Source: Filimonas effusa
Lineage (GTDB): Bacteria; Bacteroidota; Bacteroidia; Chitinophagales; Chitinophagaceae
Assembly (NCBI RefSeq): GCF_004118675.1
Contig: NZ_SDHZ01000001.1
Location: forward strand, 1 to 64,000
DNA length: 64,000 nucleotides
Reading direction: 5' to 3'
A program made the translations under genes and the position numbers. This document shows positions 30,501 through 37,128 of this stretch, piece after piece. The first letter of the stretch is position 1, and each line of letters opens with the position of its first letter. The notes under the pieces were generated by a model. The model was not told the DNA's origin. It worked only from the letters and a program-made list of their open reading frames with translations, and made no database searches.

Positions 30501-33192
30501 CCGCCAGGTTACCCTGACGGCGTATGATGAAAAGCCCTTCTGGGCTCCGGCTGATCTTACTTTGAAAAACCTACGTAAACGTGTTGTTGCGACAGCTTTA
30601 TTGTCTTCCGGAACTAACGGCAATATTAACAGGGAGGCAGCAACCTATTACAGCTATGATGCCATTGGTAATGTAGATATTCTTCACCAGGAAAACAAAC
30701 AACTCGCCCAGCAGGAAAAGCAGTTCTTTCCAGCCAGTACAGGACTGAAAAAAATCGTTTATGACTATGACCTGGTAAGTGGTAAAGTAAACAAAGTAAA
30801 ATATCAGGACGGGAAATATGATCAGTTCTACTATAGCTACCGCTACGATGCCGAAAACCGTCTGATCGAAGCTTTGTCTGGCCGTGATCTGGATGTGCTT
30901 TCCAGCGATGCCAGGTACACCTATTATCTCCATGGCCCGCTGGCGCGTATGGAACTAGGCAAAAATCAGGTACAGGGTGTTGACTATGCTTACACATTGC
31001 AAGGGTGGCTGAAAGGTGTAAATGGTCAATTCCTGGATGCAACTAAAGACATGGGAGGCGATGGTTATTCCACCATGCACCACGACGTTGCAAAAGATGC
31101 GATAGCGTTTACCCTCGGTTATTATGCGAATGATTATAACCCGATCGGCTTAAATGCGTCCACGCCCGCCTTTGCCAAGTCCTACAGTCATCCGCTGCCA
31201 ACCGCCGCAGAAGAATCTGGCAAAGAACTGTATAATGGTAACATTAGCTACAGCACCTATGCCTATTCGCATCTACCTCAGGCCAGCAGTGGTTCTGTTG
31301 TTGGTAATAGTTATCGTTACGATCAGTTGAACAGGTTAATATTAGCCAACAGGCATAACAACCTGACAAACGATAATAGCGCATGGAGTAATAATGCGAT
31401 TAGTGATGAATATAAAGAAAAGCTCACCTACGATGCCAATGGCAATATCCTGACATTAAAAAGGACTGCGCCAGCAACAGGCGTCGATAAGCTGATGGAC
31501 AACCTTACCTACAAATACAATGTAGATAACAATGGTAAGCTTGTAAACAACCGGCTCAGGCATGTTGAAGACACTGTTGATTCGTCTAAATTTGCAGAAG
31601 ATATCGACGGTCAGACTGCCGATCATTACAAATATGATAACATCGGCAATCTGGTAAATGAAGGTAGCGACACGATCAAATGGAATGTCTATGGAAAGAT
31701 TGCCAGTGTGTACAAATCCGGAAATAAGAGGATTTCTTATAGCTATGATCCTGGAGGAAACCGTATCACCAAGGATGTAGACAATGTAAACACCTACTAT
31801 GTTCGTGACGCTCAGGGCAATGTATTGGGCGTATACCTGAAAACCGCTACCAATTGGGAGTGGAAAGAGCAGCATCTTTATGGTAGCAGCCGTCTTGGAA
31901 TATTAACTCCCAAACTTGTTGTAAATTCATCAACGTCTGATAGCTATTCCGGTCCCGGCTCAACAGAATACGTAGGCAACAGGCTCTTTGAATTAACCAA
32001 TCATTTGGAGAATGTGCTGGCGACGGTGTCGGATAAAAAGATGCTAGATGGAGGCGGAGAAGGGTGCTATAGAGCGGATGTGGTGAGTGCTCAGGACTAT
32101 TATCCTTTTGGGATGCTTATGCCTGGGAGGAGTTACAATGCTGGAGGATATAGGTATGGGTTTAATGGGAAGGAGAATGATAATGAAGTGAAGGGAGAGG
32201 GAAATCAGCAGGATTATGGGATGAGGATTTATGATCCTAGGCTGGGAAGATTTTTGAGTGTGGATCCATTGACGAGAGAATATTCGCACTATACCCCATA
32301 TCAGTTCGCTGGCAATATGCCTGTTTGGGCTACGGATTTGGATGGATTAGAGGAGTATTATTATAATCTTACTTTTGATAAGCAAGGACAAGCTCATCTT
32401 CAACTAACTAAGACTGTAACCGAAAAGTCTTTTCTATGGTGGAAATGGACTCCATTGGAAAAGAAGATTATAAGCTATAATGGCGATACATATGAATTTA
32501 CAGCTGGTGGAAATAGTGTGTCCCCAGTAACTGATTTAGGGGCTAATTCGTTTGCCAATCTGGATCAATTCATGCAAGGTGCTTACGGTAAGTGGAAATT
32601 TGAGTCTGTTTTTTACAGTACATGGGCGAAAGCTCTATCAGATATTTCTGTATATGCAGAAGGAGCTGCTGACGATGTTGCTATTGGTAGGTCGCTCGGG
32701 GCAGCTAATAAAGCAACTCCTGAAGGCAATGCTAATAGGCCAACTATTGCTGCGAATGGAGGTAGTAGTGAGGCTGTGGCTTCCAATAAAGCCTCAGGTC
32801 CTAGTAATACGACTCTTCAACAAAGAGCAAATGAAATCCATTCTGCTTTACCTGAAGCTACACAGAGAAGGACGACGACAGCAGTTGCCGAAGCAAGAAA
32901 CGCAGATGGTTCGCCTGTGACATTGGTTGCGTCTAGTGAGAAGGTGCTTCGTCCTGCTCAAAGACGTATACTCCAACCGGGAGAGGTCTCCGTGAAGGGG
33001 AATGGGCATGCAGAAGCCACCATAATGAACCACGCTAGTCAGAATGGAATAGAAGTGAAAAATGTCGCGGCAAGCAGACCTATTTGTCCCAATTGTGCTG
33101 AATCTATTAATAACGGCGGAGCTAGGCCTGCTAGTCCTTTAAAACGACCTCCGCCAATTAGTTCAGATCTACCGGGAGCTGCTCAACGATAG
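24583..33192 (+). CDS. RHS polymorphic toxin with C-terminal deaminase domain
   Basis: A 2869-aa exported effector. A signal peptide (LLLLFMILPAAMLFAAS) leads into a long Cys-rich region. A LamG/concanavalin-like domain is at about residues 1650-1800 (GIEFWLYHQNN, SWTHVVLQ, DLQLYVDGEK). YD repeats run from ~1870 to 2500. The RHS core is DYYPFGMLMPGR ... YDPRLGRFLSVDP at about residues 2505-2570, after which the variable tip begins. The tip ends with a cytidine-deaminase-superfamily signature: H2809-A-E2811, then C2835-P-N-C2838, the zinc ligands and catalytic Glu. Deaminase tips of this class modify bases in nucleic acids of rival cells; the base and polymer attacked here cannot be read. From ~32040 the DNA becomes C-poor with AGG/GGA codons, unlike the preceding body, as expected for an exchanged tip. 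Confidence 0.88.
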   Translation: MTPRYSIKHSVLLLLFMILPAAMLFAASESYIQTLSGKIKQGDSCVVVDDKFLHMPLDQWNQVRNLSVRNIISFELRQDTNFYYQVKPFTCNLSLSIRYYTSRDQVQPTVIDDVNLAVRYDTATGSFYPLTDYYKFNNAFKVVVIVKSISSPEWGSQLPSIFRINSQIIVDRNYPFNPVWDGLISIGKTASKITVSWPLWTSGEPGTGQQNTIYDEYDLEWAFIDEKSEEGMMLLNSFGDNEQPFHILSSLPEEWMRNNATRVTIPTTHYTINIPYPRGYVFFRIRGVSHSDPTNPILRFESNWVYESRNESNVVKTLAVRIKDEAQRQVMNWSYTGSFAEEGKRKEVIAYHDASLRNRQTVTINNSDDIAVAAETIYDKMGRAALQILPAPLKSNRFDYYDNINMNEANEPYNYTNIKPISTDIVACGIDADPLRNSIGGQNDPGGASVYYSPNNLFLPNSETTDHFFTKYIPDADKKPFALTEYTPDNTGRIRRQGGVGSEFQIGKGHATSYYYGKPLQEDLDRLFGTEAGIASHYLKTMVVDANGQASVSYTDASGKTIATALAGEAPQTLDALPSAQSQNIQSRILIRPADFQKDAAALQTIATATFLAQKISGTSSGYKLHYSVSPAFIKTAPANAPAFCSNCFYELLIEVKDACGIPVGSATSQPFSGNDIVCGTATQDITDSFSVDVHETGEYYVTYKLKLSDAQIQFHEDYYIQNNKDLKTQYTFLIDELNHSDIASCYSECSTCIEKLGTKEQFTAKMKALLTQQKEQKFPGENFSFDAPEITSWISNTYDQLNSACQNMQASCRATFPCADRLALMKIDVSPGGQYALYDSATLVPTDRDVNVMLHYKDSDFPDLAFENEDGVQVSIKTLSESEFVAAYIVHPEWADEFAKYHIEYCGYLWCMSNSYVYDFEDLISNVVSTGTQAVQKGLYNRNDIYTLLNKDPLFSAGNIGFTYKTPMQNDLAAFSNALNFYVKNASGTTLPGKNILQLVDWALYCKPATASEDAAAGWQNCAPADECRSVTREWEMYRNFYLQVRGKYVNRLKKDAGCENCFIGTDGTSQLSGNCSDAPGQGPATPVPCPSVAEFARRGANYVYLQLGNTSRESEDVYFGYTGGALGRDVVLLVDEYYANEGWTAVPTRHEIPIPAGQQEAYVGTDMLYINLGSPEGDPESFEERKFLLAGIYCGETVVSGSSTLCKDNPNYPRYKNKRRVFFDYVDLSPLLNCAASQSSNADQVARTETLKNLQADTVNWRVTLDAAIADEFAGNAQAMAVLTKEKLNELITKLYAVSARYITASPVSEIKLVSTLPAGMAASEYNHRSFREVFVATVGQSLVNIGFNESLLASPYPYDKQPVVANPNIGEVTADICANIAAFRVKWVNAGSPGTFHKYLKELLTYDYVLTEAELQDLESKCAASCRVRMLNNPVLLPVAFLKAPSATINCDEVTAGVNAFTQDNPGVAVDTRLYRVLLTNYLNHRWGYTLSFDEYLAFRERDCLTAGAELYNKPASASPEVDDWACTNGIIKEACTTAGLEYEKYIIAERIKFRNNYISVCLANKAGAKLKFTPKEYHYTLYYYDQAGNLVKTIPPEGVSFLEGEDLAQVETFRGDNPEVCLEYNGPTVEDKNATLNNVSAQLLAGAGKGIEFWLYHQNNENFTRHVRFITPDKKFFYQLAIRDNKIWAELYSMQPDGAGDIIVTESNHAYADLSGLPRPLQSWTHVVLQSVSNTLSTGDDLQLYVDGEKLNTISTSPSVPGYPFDWGIEAALSDAAMVLPAQELVSLKQLRLYRRPATDAEVWANYKNPCLTPRDLLAQWASANPTNVQTNPLTVWGRFNIPAVESETTVGGTIEWAGRTILPKHGLPTVYQYNSLNQVVKQTTPDAGISEFYYDRVARLVASQNAEQKNPVGGGTADNPANRFSYTVYDKLGRITEVGERSGTSIAMSTDVARDSTSLYNWLNQGVCRQVTLTAYDEKPFWAPADLTLKNLRKRVVATALLSSGTNGNINREAATYYSYDAIGNVDILHQENKQLAQQEKQFFPASTGLKKIVYDYDLVSGKVNKVKYQDGKYDQFYYSYRYDAENRLIEALSGRDLDVLSSDARYTYYLHGPLARMELGKNQVQGVDYAYTLQGWLKGVNGQFLDATKDMGGDGYSTMHHDVAKDAIAFTLGYYANDYNPIGLNASTPAFAKSYSHPLPTAAEESGKELYNGNISYSTYAYSHLPQASSGSVVGNSYRYDQLNRLILANRHNNLTNDNSAWSNNAISDEYKEKLTYDANGNILTLKRTAPATGVDKLMDNLTYKYNVDNNGKLVNNRLRHVEDTVDSSKFAEDIDGQTADHYKYDNIGNLVNEGSDTIKWNVYGKIASVYKSGNKRISYSYDPGGNRITKDVDNVNTYYVRDAQGNVLGVYLKTATNWEWKEQHLYGSSRLGILTPKLVVNSSTSDSYSGPGSTEYVGNRLFELTNHLENVLATVSDKKMLDGGGEGCYRADVVSAQDYYPFGMLMPGRSYNAGGYRYGFNGKENDNEVKGEGNQQDYGMRIYDPRLGRFLSVDPLTREYSHYTPYQFAGNMPVWATDLDGLEEYYYNLTFDKQGQAHLQLTKTVTEKSFLWWKWTPLEKKIISYNGDTYEFTAGGNSVSPVTDLGANSFANLDQFMQGAYGKWKFESVFYSTWAKALSDISVYAEGAADDVAIGRSLGAANKATPEGNANRPTIAANGGSSEAVASNKASGPSNTTLQQRANEIHSALPEATQRRTTTAVAEARNADGSPVTLVASSEKVLRPAQRRILQPGEVSVKGNGHAEATIMNHASQNGIEVKNVAASRPICPNCAESINNGGARPASPLKRPPPISSDLPGAAQR

Positions 33193-33203
33193 ACAATGGG
33201 TAA

Positions 33204-33776
33204 TTAATTTTTTAAATTAAGATTGCCATTGAAACCCTGTAATTGTAACAGGGTTTCAATGTCTGTTTTATTTATGTTTTCTATTTTTTCTAGATATAAT
33301 ATGATGCCTTTCTGAATATCCAACTCTTTAATCATTAGTGGATCTCGCAATATTTTTTCTTCAAATTCTGGGTCAGCGTTGTAATCCATTTTATTTTTCT
33401 CTTGTATGTACATATCTATGGAATCAGTCGCGAAAGTTGATATATCACTAAGCCTTAGTGGATTTTTGTCTAAAATAAACTCAAGAGCTTCAGAAACTGA
33501 TGTGCAAGCATCTAATGCTGAAGATGCTAAAACTGTATTAAAATGCTCGGGGAAAGGGGTTATTGTGTCTAAGGATTTTATAAGATTATGTGTGATGTTT
33601 TTGGGGAACTTGGCAAATATATTGGCGTATACATGATTAATTGCTGTTCTAAGTATTTGGGGTGCTCCAAAATTAAAATGGATGGAGAAATATTCATAAT
33701 TGGGATAAAGTCGCTCACATGTTAAATATGCGAAGGCTAATTGCTTAGAGTAGCTTAATTGACTTATTGAGGCCAT
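33204..33776 (-). CDS. DUF416 (YjaG-like) family protein, candidate immunity protein
   Basis: A 190-aa protein matching the DUF416 pattern: QLAFAYLTCERLYPNYEYFS near the N-terminus, then FNFGAPQILRTAINHVY. It is mostly helical with no signal peptide, so cytoplasmic. It follows the deaminase toxin directly but on the opposite strand, the two stops 11 bp apart. As the only intact small gene next to the toxin it is the best immunity candidate, though immunity genes usually lie on the toxin's own strand. It could instead belong to a lost cassette. The last codons overlap a perfect inverted repeat. Confidence 0.72.
   Translation of the reverse strand: MASISQLSYSKQLAFAYLTCERLYPNYEYFSIHFNFGAPQILRTAINHVYANIFAKFPKNITHNLIKSLDTITPFPEHFNTVLASSALDACTSVSEALEFILDKNPLRLSDISTFATDSIDMYIQEKNKMDYNADPEFEEKILRDPLMIKELDIQKGIILYLEKIENINKTDIETLLQLQGFNGNLNLKN
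33227..33261. terminator. Perfect inverted repeat between convergent toxin and DUF416 genes
   Basis: Arms CATTGAAACCCTGT and ACAGGGTTTCAATG (14 bp, perfect) enclose a 7-nt loop. The structure lies inside the 3' coding end of the DUF416 gene and just past the toxin stop. The plus-strand side is followed by a T-rich stretch, so it could terminate the toxin operon. On the minus strand it lies before the DUF416 stop. Confidence 0.5.
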
Positions 33777-33812
33777 ATGATTCGTCTTTGTTTACGTGTA
33801 AACTGCAATGTT

Positions 33813-33837
33813 GCTACTTTTTTGCAAAAAAAGTAGC
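33813..33837. repeat. Inverted repeat upstream of DUF416
   Basis: GCTACTTTTTT and its complement, spaced by GC, form an 11-bp stem with an A/T-rich top. It lies 37 bp upstream of the DUF416 start and may be a terminator for transcription entering from the decayed region, or a repeat relic. No function can be proved. Confidence 0.45.
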
Positions 33838-33897
33838 TTGGGGAAAGCTTTTTTCGAAAGTAAATGATAAGCTTAAGCTTCGCTAATAATATATTCT

Positions 33898-34083
33898 ATG
33901 ACAACTAAAGTAAAAGGTTCTGAATTGGATATCTCTTTTATATGCTATTATGGGGATTGAGAGAATGAATTCTTGTGGTACTATTGTGATGAATCTTTTG
34001 AATTAATGTCTGCAATCCTTGATGATTACTAGGACAAGATCGGCTATGATTACAAAAATAGGTTACAAGTAACGAACAAATGA
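33898..34083 (+). pseudogene. Small broken gene with two in-frame stops
   Basis: One frame of 62 codons starts with ATG, is interrupted by TGA at 33958 and TAG at 34030, and ends with TGA at 34081. The reading looks like protein throughout, with acidic and aromatic stretches (ENEFLWYYCDESFELMSAIL). The acidic, Tyr/Trp-rich character recalls small immunity proteins, but no family is recognised. It lies among toxin-cassette remnants. Bases 34084-34244, up to the IS66 element, hold only a short unrecognised open frame starting at 34080. Confidence 0.45.
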
Positions 34084-34274
34084 TTCGGCTGATGTCTTAC
34101 TATTCTGGTTCACTTACGGAAGGGGCTACGTATCAACTTTCTAAGTTCGCAAATGCACCTGTAGTTGCTCCTCAAAGCTGGCTGTCTATAACAAATGGTG
34201 CCGGTTTTATGCCCACCCAAAGTGTTAAATGTTGGAGATAAGGTGTATCCCTCCGGAAAAGTACCCTGCACCGT

Positions 34275-35750
34275 TTATGCCTTATGTGTCCAGTTATGCG
34301 GTAAGAGTTGACTAATCTGGTTAATGGGATGCATGGCGATCCTTTCCAAAACATCTTTCATCCAGGCAAAGGAGTTAATATCATTCAACTTGCAGGTGCC
34401 CAACAGCGAGTATAACATTGCGCTTCTTTGTGCTGCTTCATGGCTTCCGGCAAAGAGGTAATTTTTTCTACCCAGCGCCACTGGTCTTATGGCATTTTCA
34501 ACCTTGTTGTTATCTATGTTCAGCTTACCATCAGTAGTGTAAGCGGTTAAGCCGTTCCATAGTTTTATGCCATAGGCAAGGGCTTTGCCTATAGCACTTT
34601 TGGACGTTACTTCCATATAAGCCAGTTTCATCCATTCATGCAAGGCGGTGAGCACAGGTACAGCCTCGCGCTGTCTTAATGATAGCACTTCATCTGCTTC
34701 CAAAGATGCCTCCCTTGCATTGCGCTCCAGGTTATATAATAACTGTATCTGCTCTAATGCATAGGTGGCACGTGCTTCGTCGTTTTTTAAAGCATCATAA
34801 AATTTACGTCTCGCATGCGCCCAGCAATGGAACAGGGTAATGTCCTTCTCTTTATTCAGGAAGTTGTAACCACTATATCCATCGGTTTGTATATGTCCTT
34901 TGAAGTCTTTCAGCATATCCGCAGGGCCTTCCCTGCCACGGCCAAGCTGGTATTCAAAAAATACAAGGTCTTTTAGTGAGTTGTGATAAACCCAGTAATA
35001 ACCTCTATGAGTTTGTCCCTGTTTGTCTTTATCCAGTACCTGTATCGGCGTCTCGTCAACATGCAGGTAAGCACTATCCATCGCTTCTTTGAGCAGCGAC
35101 TGGTAAAGCGGTGTAATGAGTTGGCAGGTGTTGGATACCCAATCTGTTATAGTGGAATAAGGTATGTTTATTTTTTCTCTGCTGAAGCGTTACTGCTGGC
35201 GATGCAGTGGCAGATGATCAAGATATTTATCAATCACGATCTGCGTTAATAAGCCAGGGCCTGCTATTGCTTTGGGTAAAGGGCGTTCGGGTATCGGTGC
35301 TACCAGGAAACTTATATTATCAGGCGCTATGTATTTAGGACGTACCAGGCGGTTGACATAGAGCTTACCGGGCTCGTATTCCAATTCTTCGGTTACTTCT
35401 TCTCCTAAATGGCGGTATCCTTCGGTGGATTGTTCCGGCTCTATTATTTTTTCACGACGTTCCAGGTGTTCCGGCAGCTTCATACGGGAAGGTATGCTGG
35501 CTGGTTTTGTCTCGGTTTTGAGGTGGGTATAAGAGATCTTACGGGCTTCAATTACGCTGGTTGTGGCTAAGGCTTCAGCCTCTATATTCAGGGAGAGCTG
35601 ACCCGGTATGGAAGTGCTATGGAACTGCTCCGTTTTGGCGCCGAAGATCATGCGCTTTAACTGAGCTAACTCTGATTTAAGTAGTTCTGTTTGCACTAAC
35701 TGTGCTTCATATAACACTTTATAATCCTGGGTATCCTGCATGTGTAGCAA
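34275..35750 (-). pseudogene. tnpC: IS66 transposase TnpC, interrupted by one in-frame stop
   Basis: The transposase reads in a single frame across the whole span except for TAA at 35192-35190. Upstream is the N-terminal helical and zinc-finger-like part, ending LDHLPLHRQQ. After the stop, the same frame continues RFSREKINIPYSTITDWVSN and into the catalytic domain with HVDETPIQV (DDE Asp) and CWAHARRKFYDAL. The C-terminal IS66 tail NWTHKA is intact. Relatives have a Gln-like codon at the stop position, so one base change can explain it. The true start is probably ATG 35741 and not the TTG at 35750. Confidence 0.88.
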
Positions 35751-35789
35751 AGATCGGATAATGCAGCATTGGCGAATTACATCGATTTG

Positions 35790-36137
35790 TTATCCACTGA
35801 TTTTTAGCTGATGTTGATATCTTTTATGATGTTTGACACTCTTTAATATAACACCCTGGAGTAACAGGCTTAACTGTTGATGGGTAAGAGCAGATGTAGC
35901 GGGAAGTTCATAAGTACCGCGTTCCAGGCGTTTGTGGTACAAAGCAAAGCCATCACCTTCCCAGAGAAGTAATTTGATATGATTTTTACGCCGGTTAAGG
36001 AAGACATAAATGTCGCCACTGAGTGCGTTAGAGTTCATCTGATTGGTAACTATGCCGCTGAGGGAGTCAAACCCTTTACGCATGTCGGCATGCCCCTGGA
36101 ACAGGAAGTAACGGCAACTGGCGGATAGATGTGGCAT
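35790..36137 (-). CDS. tnpB: IS66 accessory protein TnpB
   Basis: A 115-aa IS66 Orf2 protein needed for transposition of this family; its molecular role is not settled. The hallmark blocks are present: CRYFLFQGHADMRKGFDSLS and GDIYVFLNRRKNHIKLLLWEGDGF. Start 36137 is chosen because an upstream extension to 36221 overlaps tnpA and lacks family similarity. The gene appears intact. Confidence 0.9.
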   Translation of the reverse strand: MPHLSASCRYFLFQGHADMRKGFDSLSGIVTNQMNSNALSGDIYVFLNRRKNHIKLLLWEGDGFALYHKRLERGTYELPATSALTHQQLSLLLQGVILKSVKHHKRYQHQLKISG

Positions 36138-36142
36138 AAGAA

Positions 36143-36433
36143 CTAACCCATCAGGGACTTTAGATATTCTATACTTACAGGTTGATGAAGGATAAGGCGG
36201 GTGCCATTTGTAAAATGGCATTCTGCAAACGGCTGACCTTGCCAGGAGGGCGAAGGTATCTGTACAAACGAGTTGCTGCCCGAATGCTCATCGCGAAACT
36301 TGCGGTACCAATAATGAAAAATAAAGTACTTGATCGCTTTTTGCTCGCAATAGGCTTTTTGATTCAAGCCAGACTGTTGCCACTCACGAACCATTGCATA
36401 CATGCTTGACTGCATGGAGGATTTACGTTCCAT
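36143..36433 (-). CDS. tnpA: IS66 accessory protein TnpA
   Basis: A 96-aa protein with a helix-turn-helix-like N-terminus (MVREWQQSGLNQKAYCEQKA), typical of IS66 Orf1 in Bacteroidota. ATG 36433 gives the family's MERKSSMQ start; an upstream ATG at 36463 is also in frame. It lies 5 bp upstream of tnpB and is the first gene of the element's operon. Confidence 0.85.
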   Translation of the reverse strand: MERKSSMQSSMYAMVREWQQSGLNQKAYCEQKAIKYFIFHYWYRKFRDEHSGSNSFVQIPSPSWQGQPFAECHFTNGTRLILHQPVSIEYLKSLMG

Positions 36434-36500
36434 TAGTTTTCCTTTTTGCAAAGCTAAAAACAACAGCGCCTAAATAATGGGCACTTCACCGGAGGGATAC

Positions 36501-36787
36501 GTTGTTCCTAATGCACGAGGTAGCGTTAGGCCAGAAGGCTATAAGCTTGGAAACTCTCTTGAAGTGAAAAACTATAATCTAGCCACGGAAAAGGGAATTA
36601 AAAGTATGTTAAATAATGTTGTTTCTCAAGTGCGAAAAAGAGTAGCTAACTTGCCTAAAACACAATACAGAATGTAGTGTTAGATGTAAGAGGACAAAAT
36701 CTTACTTCACAACAAATGATGAAAATTAGGAGTCGTTTGGCTGCTCAAACAGGTCCTGATGTAAATATTTCATTTAAATATGAATAA
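36501..36787 (+). pseudogene. C-terminal remnant of a nuclease-type polymorphic toxin
   Basis: Directly after the IS66 end the frame reads SVRPEGYKLGNSLEVKNYNL, then a helical stretch to ANLPKTQ. A one-base loss near 36665 shifts the frame, after which NVVLDVRGQNLTSQQMMKIR and the tail NISFKYE run to TAA at 36785. Up to the shift the frame is phase 0, after it phase 2. The E-x-K within SLEVKNY is typical of restriction-endonuclease-fold (PD-(D/E)xK) toxin tips, and the VVLDVRGQ strand is also seen in CdiA-type tips (family assignment is inference). The N-terminal part is missing, cut at the IS element. Confidence 0.7.
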
Positions 36788-37124
36788 ATTGACTGAAAAT
36801 TTTAACTGGTCTTCGCTATTCGATTTAGATTGGGGGCAGATTACTCCAGATGGCTATAATGAGGAGCTTAATCAGGTCTTGCATGTCTTTAATTTTGATA
36901 TGTCTTCTAAAGAAAATCTGAAACGTATTCTTTCATATATAACGGGCAGGATAATTTGGATGAGCTATAACGCTCCTTTAGGTTCGAGCCATAGAGTTGT
37001 ACTTGATATTCGAGGCCAACCTTTTGCCTTATTGGATAGAGCAAAAAAGATAAAAAATAGCATCATTGAGCAATTGCAACTAAGAGATTTTACTGCAGAA
37101 ATTAATATAGAAATTCTAATATAA
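36780..37124 (+). CDS. Toxin-resembling putative immunity protein
   Basis: A 114-aa cytoplasmic protein. Its ATG overlaps the stop of the preceding toxin remnant (ATGAATAA), so the two were translationally coupled, the position expected of an immunity gene. The protein itself resembles that toxin: TPDGY against RPEGY, HVFNFDMSSKENLKRIL against EVKNYNLATEKGIKSML, and RVVLDIRGQ against NVVLDVRGQ, in the same order and with similar spacing. The toxin's E-x-K becomes H-x-F, so catalysis should be lost. It is either an immunity protein evolved from the toxin or an inactive toxin copy. Confidence 0.6.
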   Translation: MNKLTENFNWSSLFDLDWGQITPDGYNEELNQVLHVFNFDMSSKENLKRILSYITGRIIWMSYNAPLGSSHRVVLDIRGQPFALLDRAKKIKNSIIEQLQLRDFTAEINIEILI

Positions 37125-37128
37125 AGAA

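Larger units (their letters stand above)
34245..36500. mobile_element. IS66-family insertion sequence, about 2.26 kb
   Basis: It contains tnpA, tnpB and tnpC, all on the minus strand. The ends are inverted: GTATCCCTCCGG at 34245-34256 and its complement at 36489-36500, extending imperfectly to ~22 bp (19 matches). The expected 8-bp target duplication is not visible (GATAAGGT on the left, GTTGTTCC on the right), so the flanks have been rearranged or have decayed. The right end abuts the remnant of a toxin domain. The transposase gene is broken by one stop codon, so the copy is probably not autonomous. Confidence 0.85.

Noticed and set aside
34229-36516. Target-site duplication flanking IS66
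   Set aside because: The 8 bases on each side of the terminal repeats (GATAAGGT and GTTGTTCC) do not match.
36477-36677. A 66-aa gene beginning at 36477
   Set aside because: Its start lies inside the IS66 terminal repeat. The protein-like part begins after the element and is a frameshifted toxin remnant.
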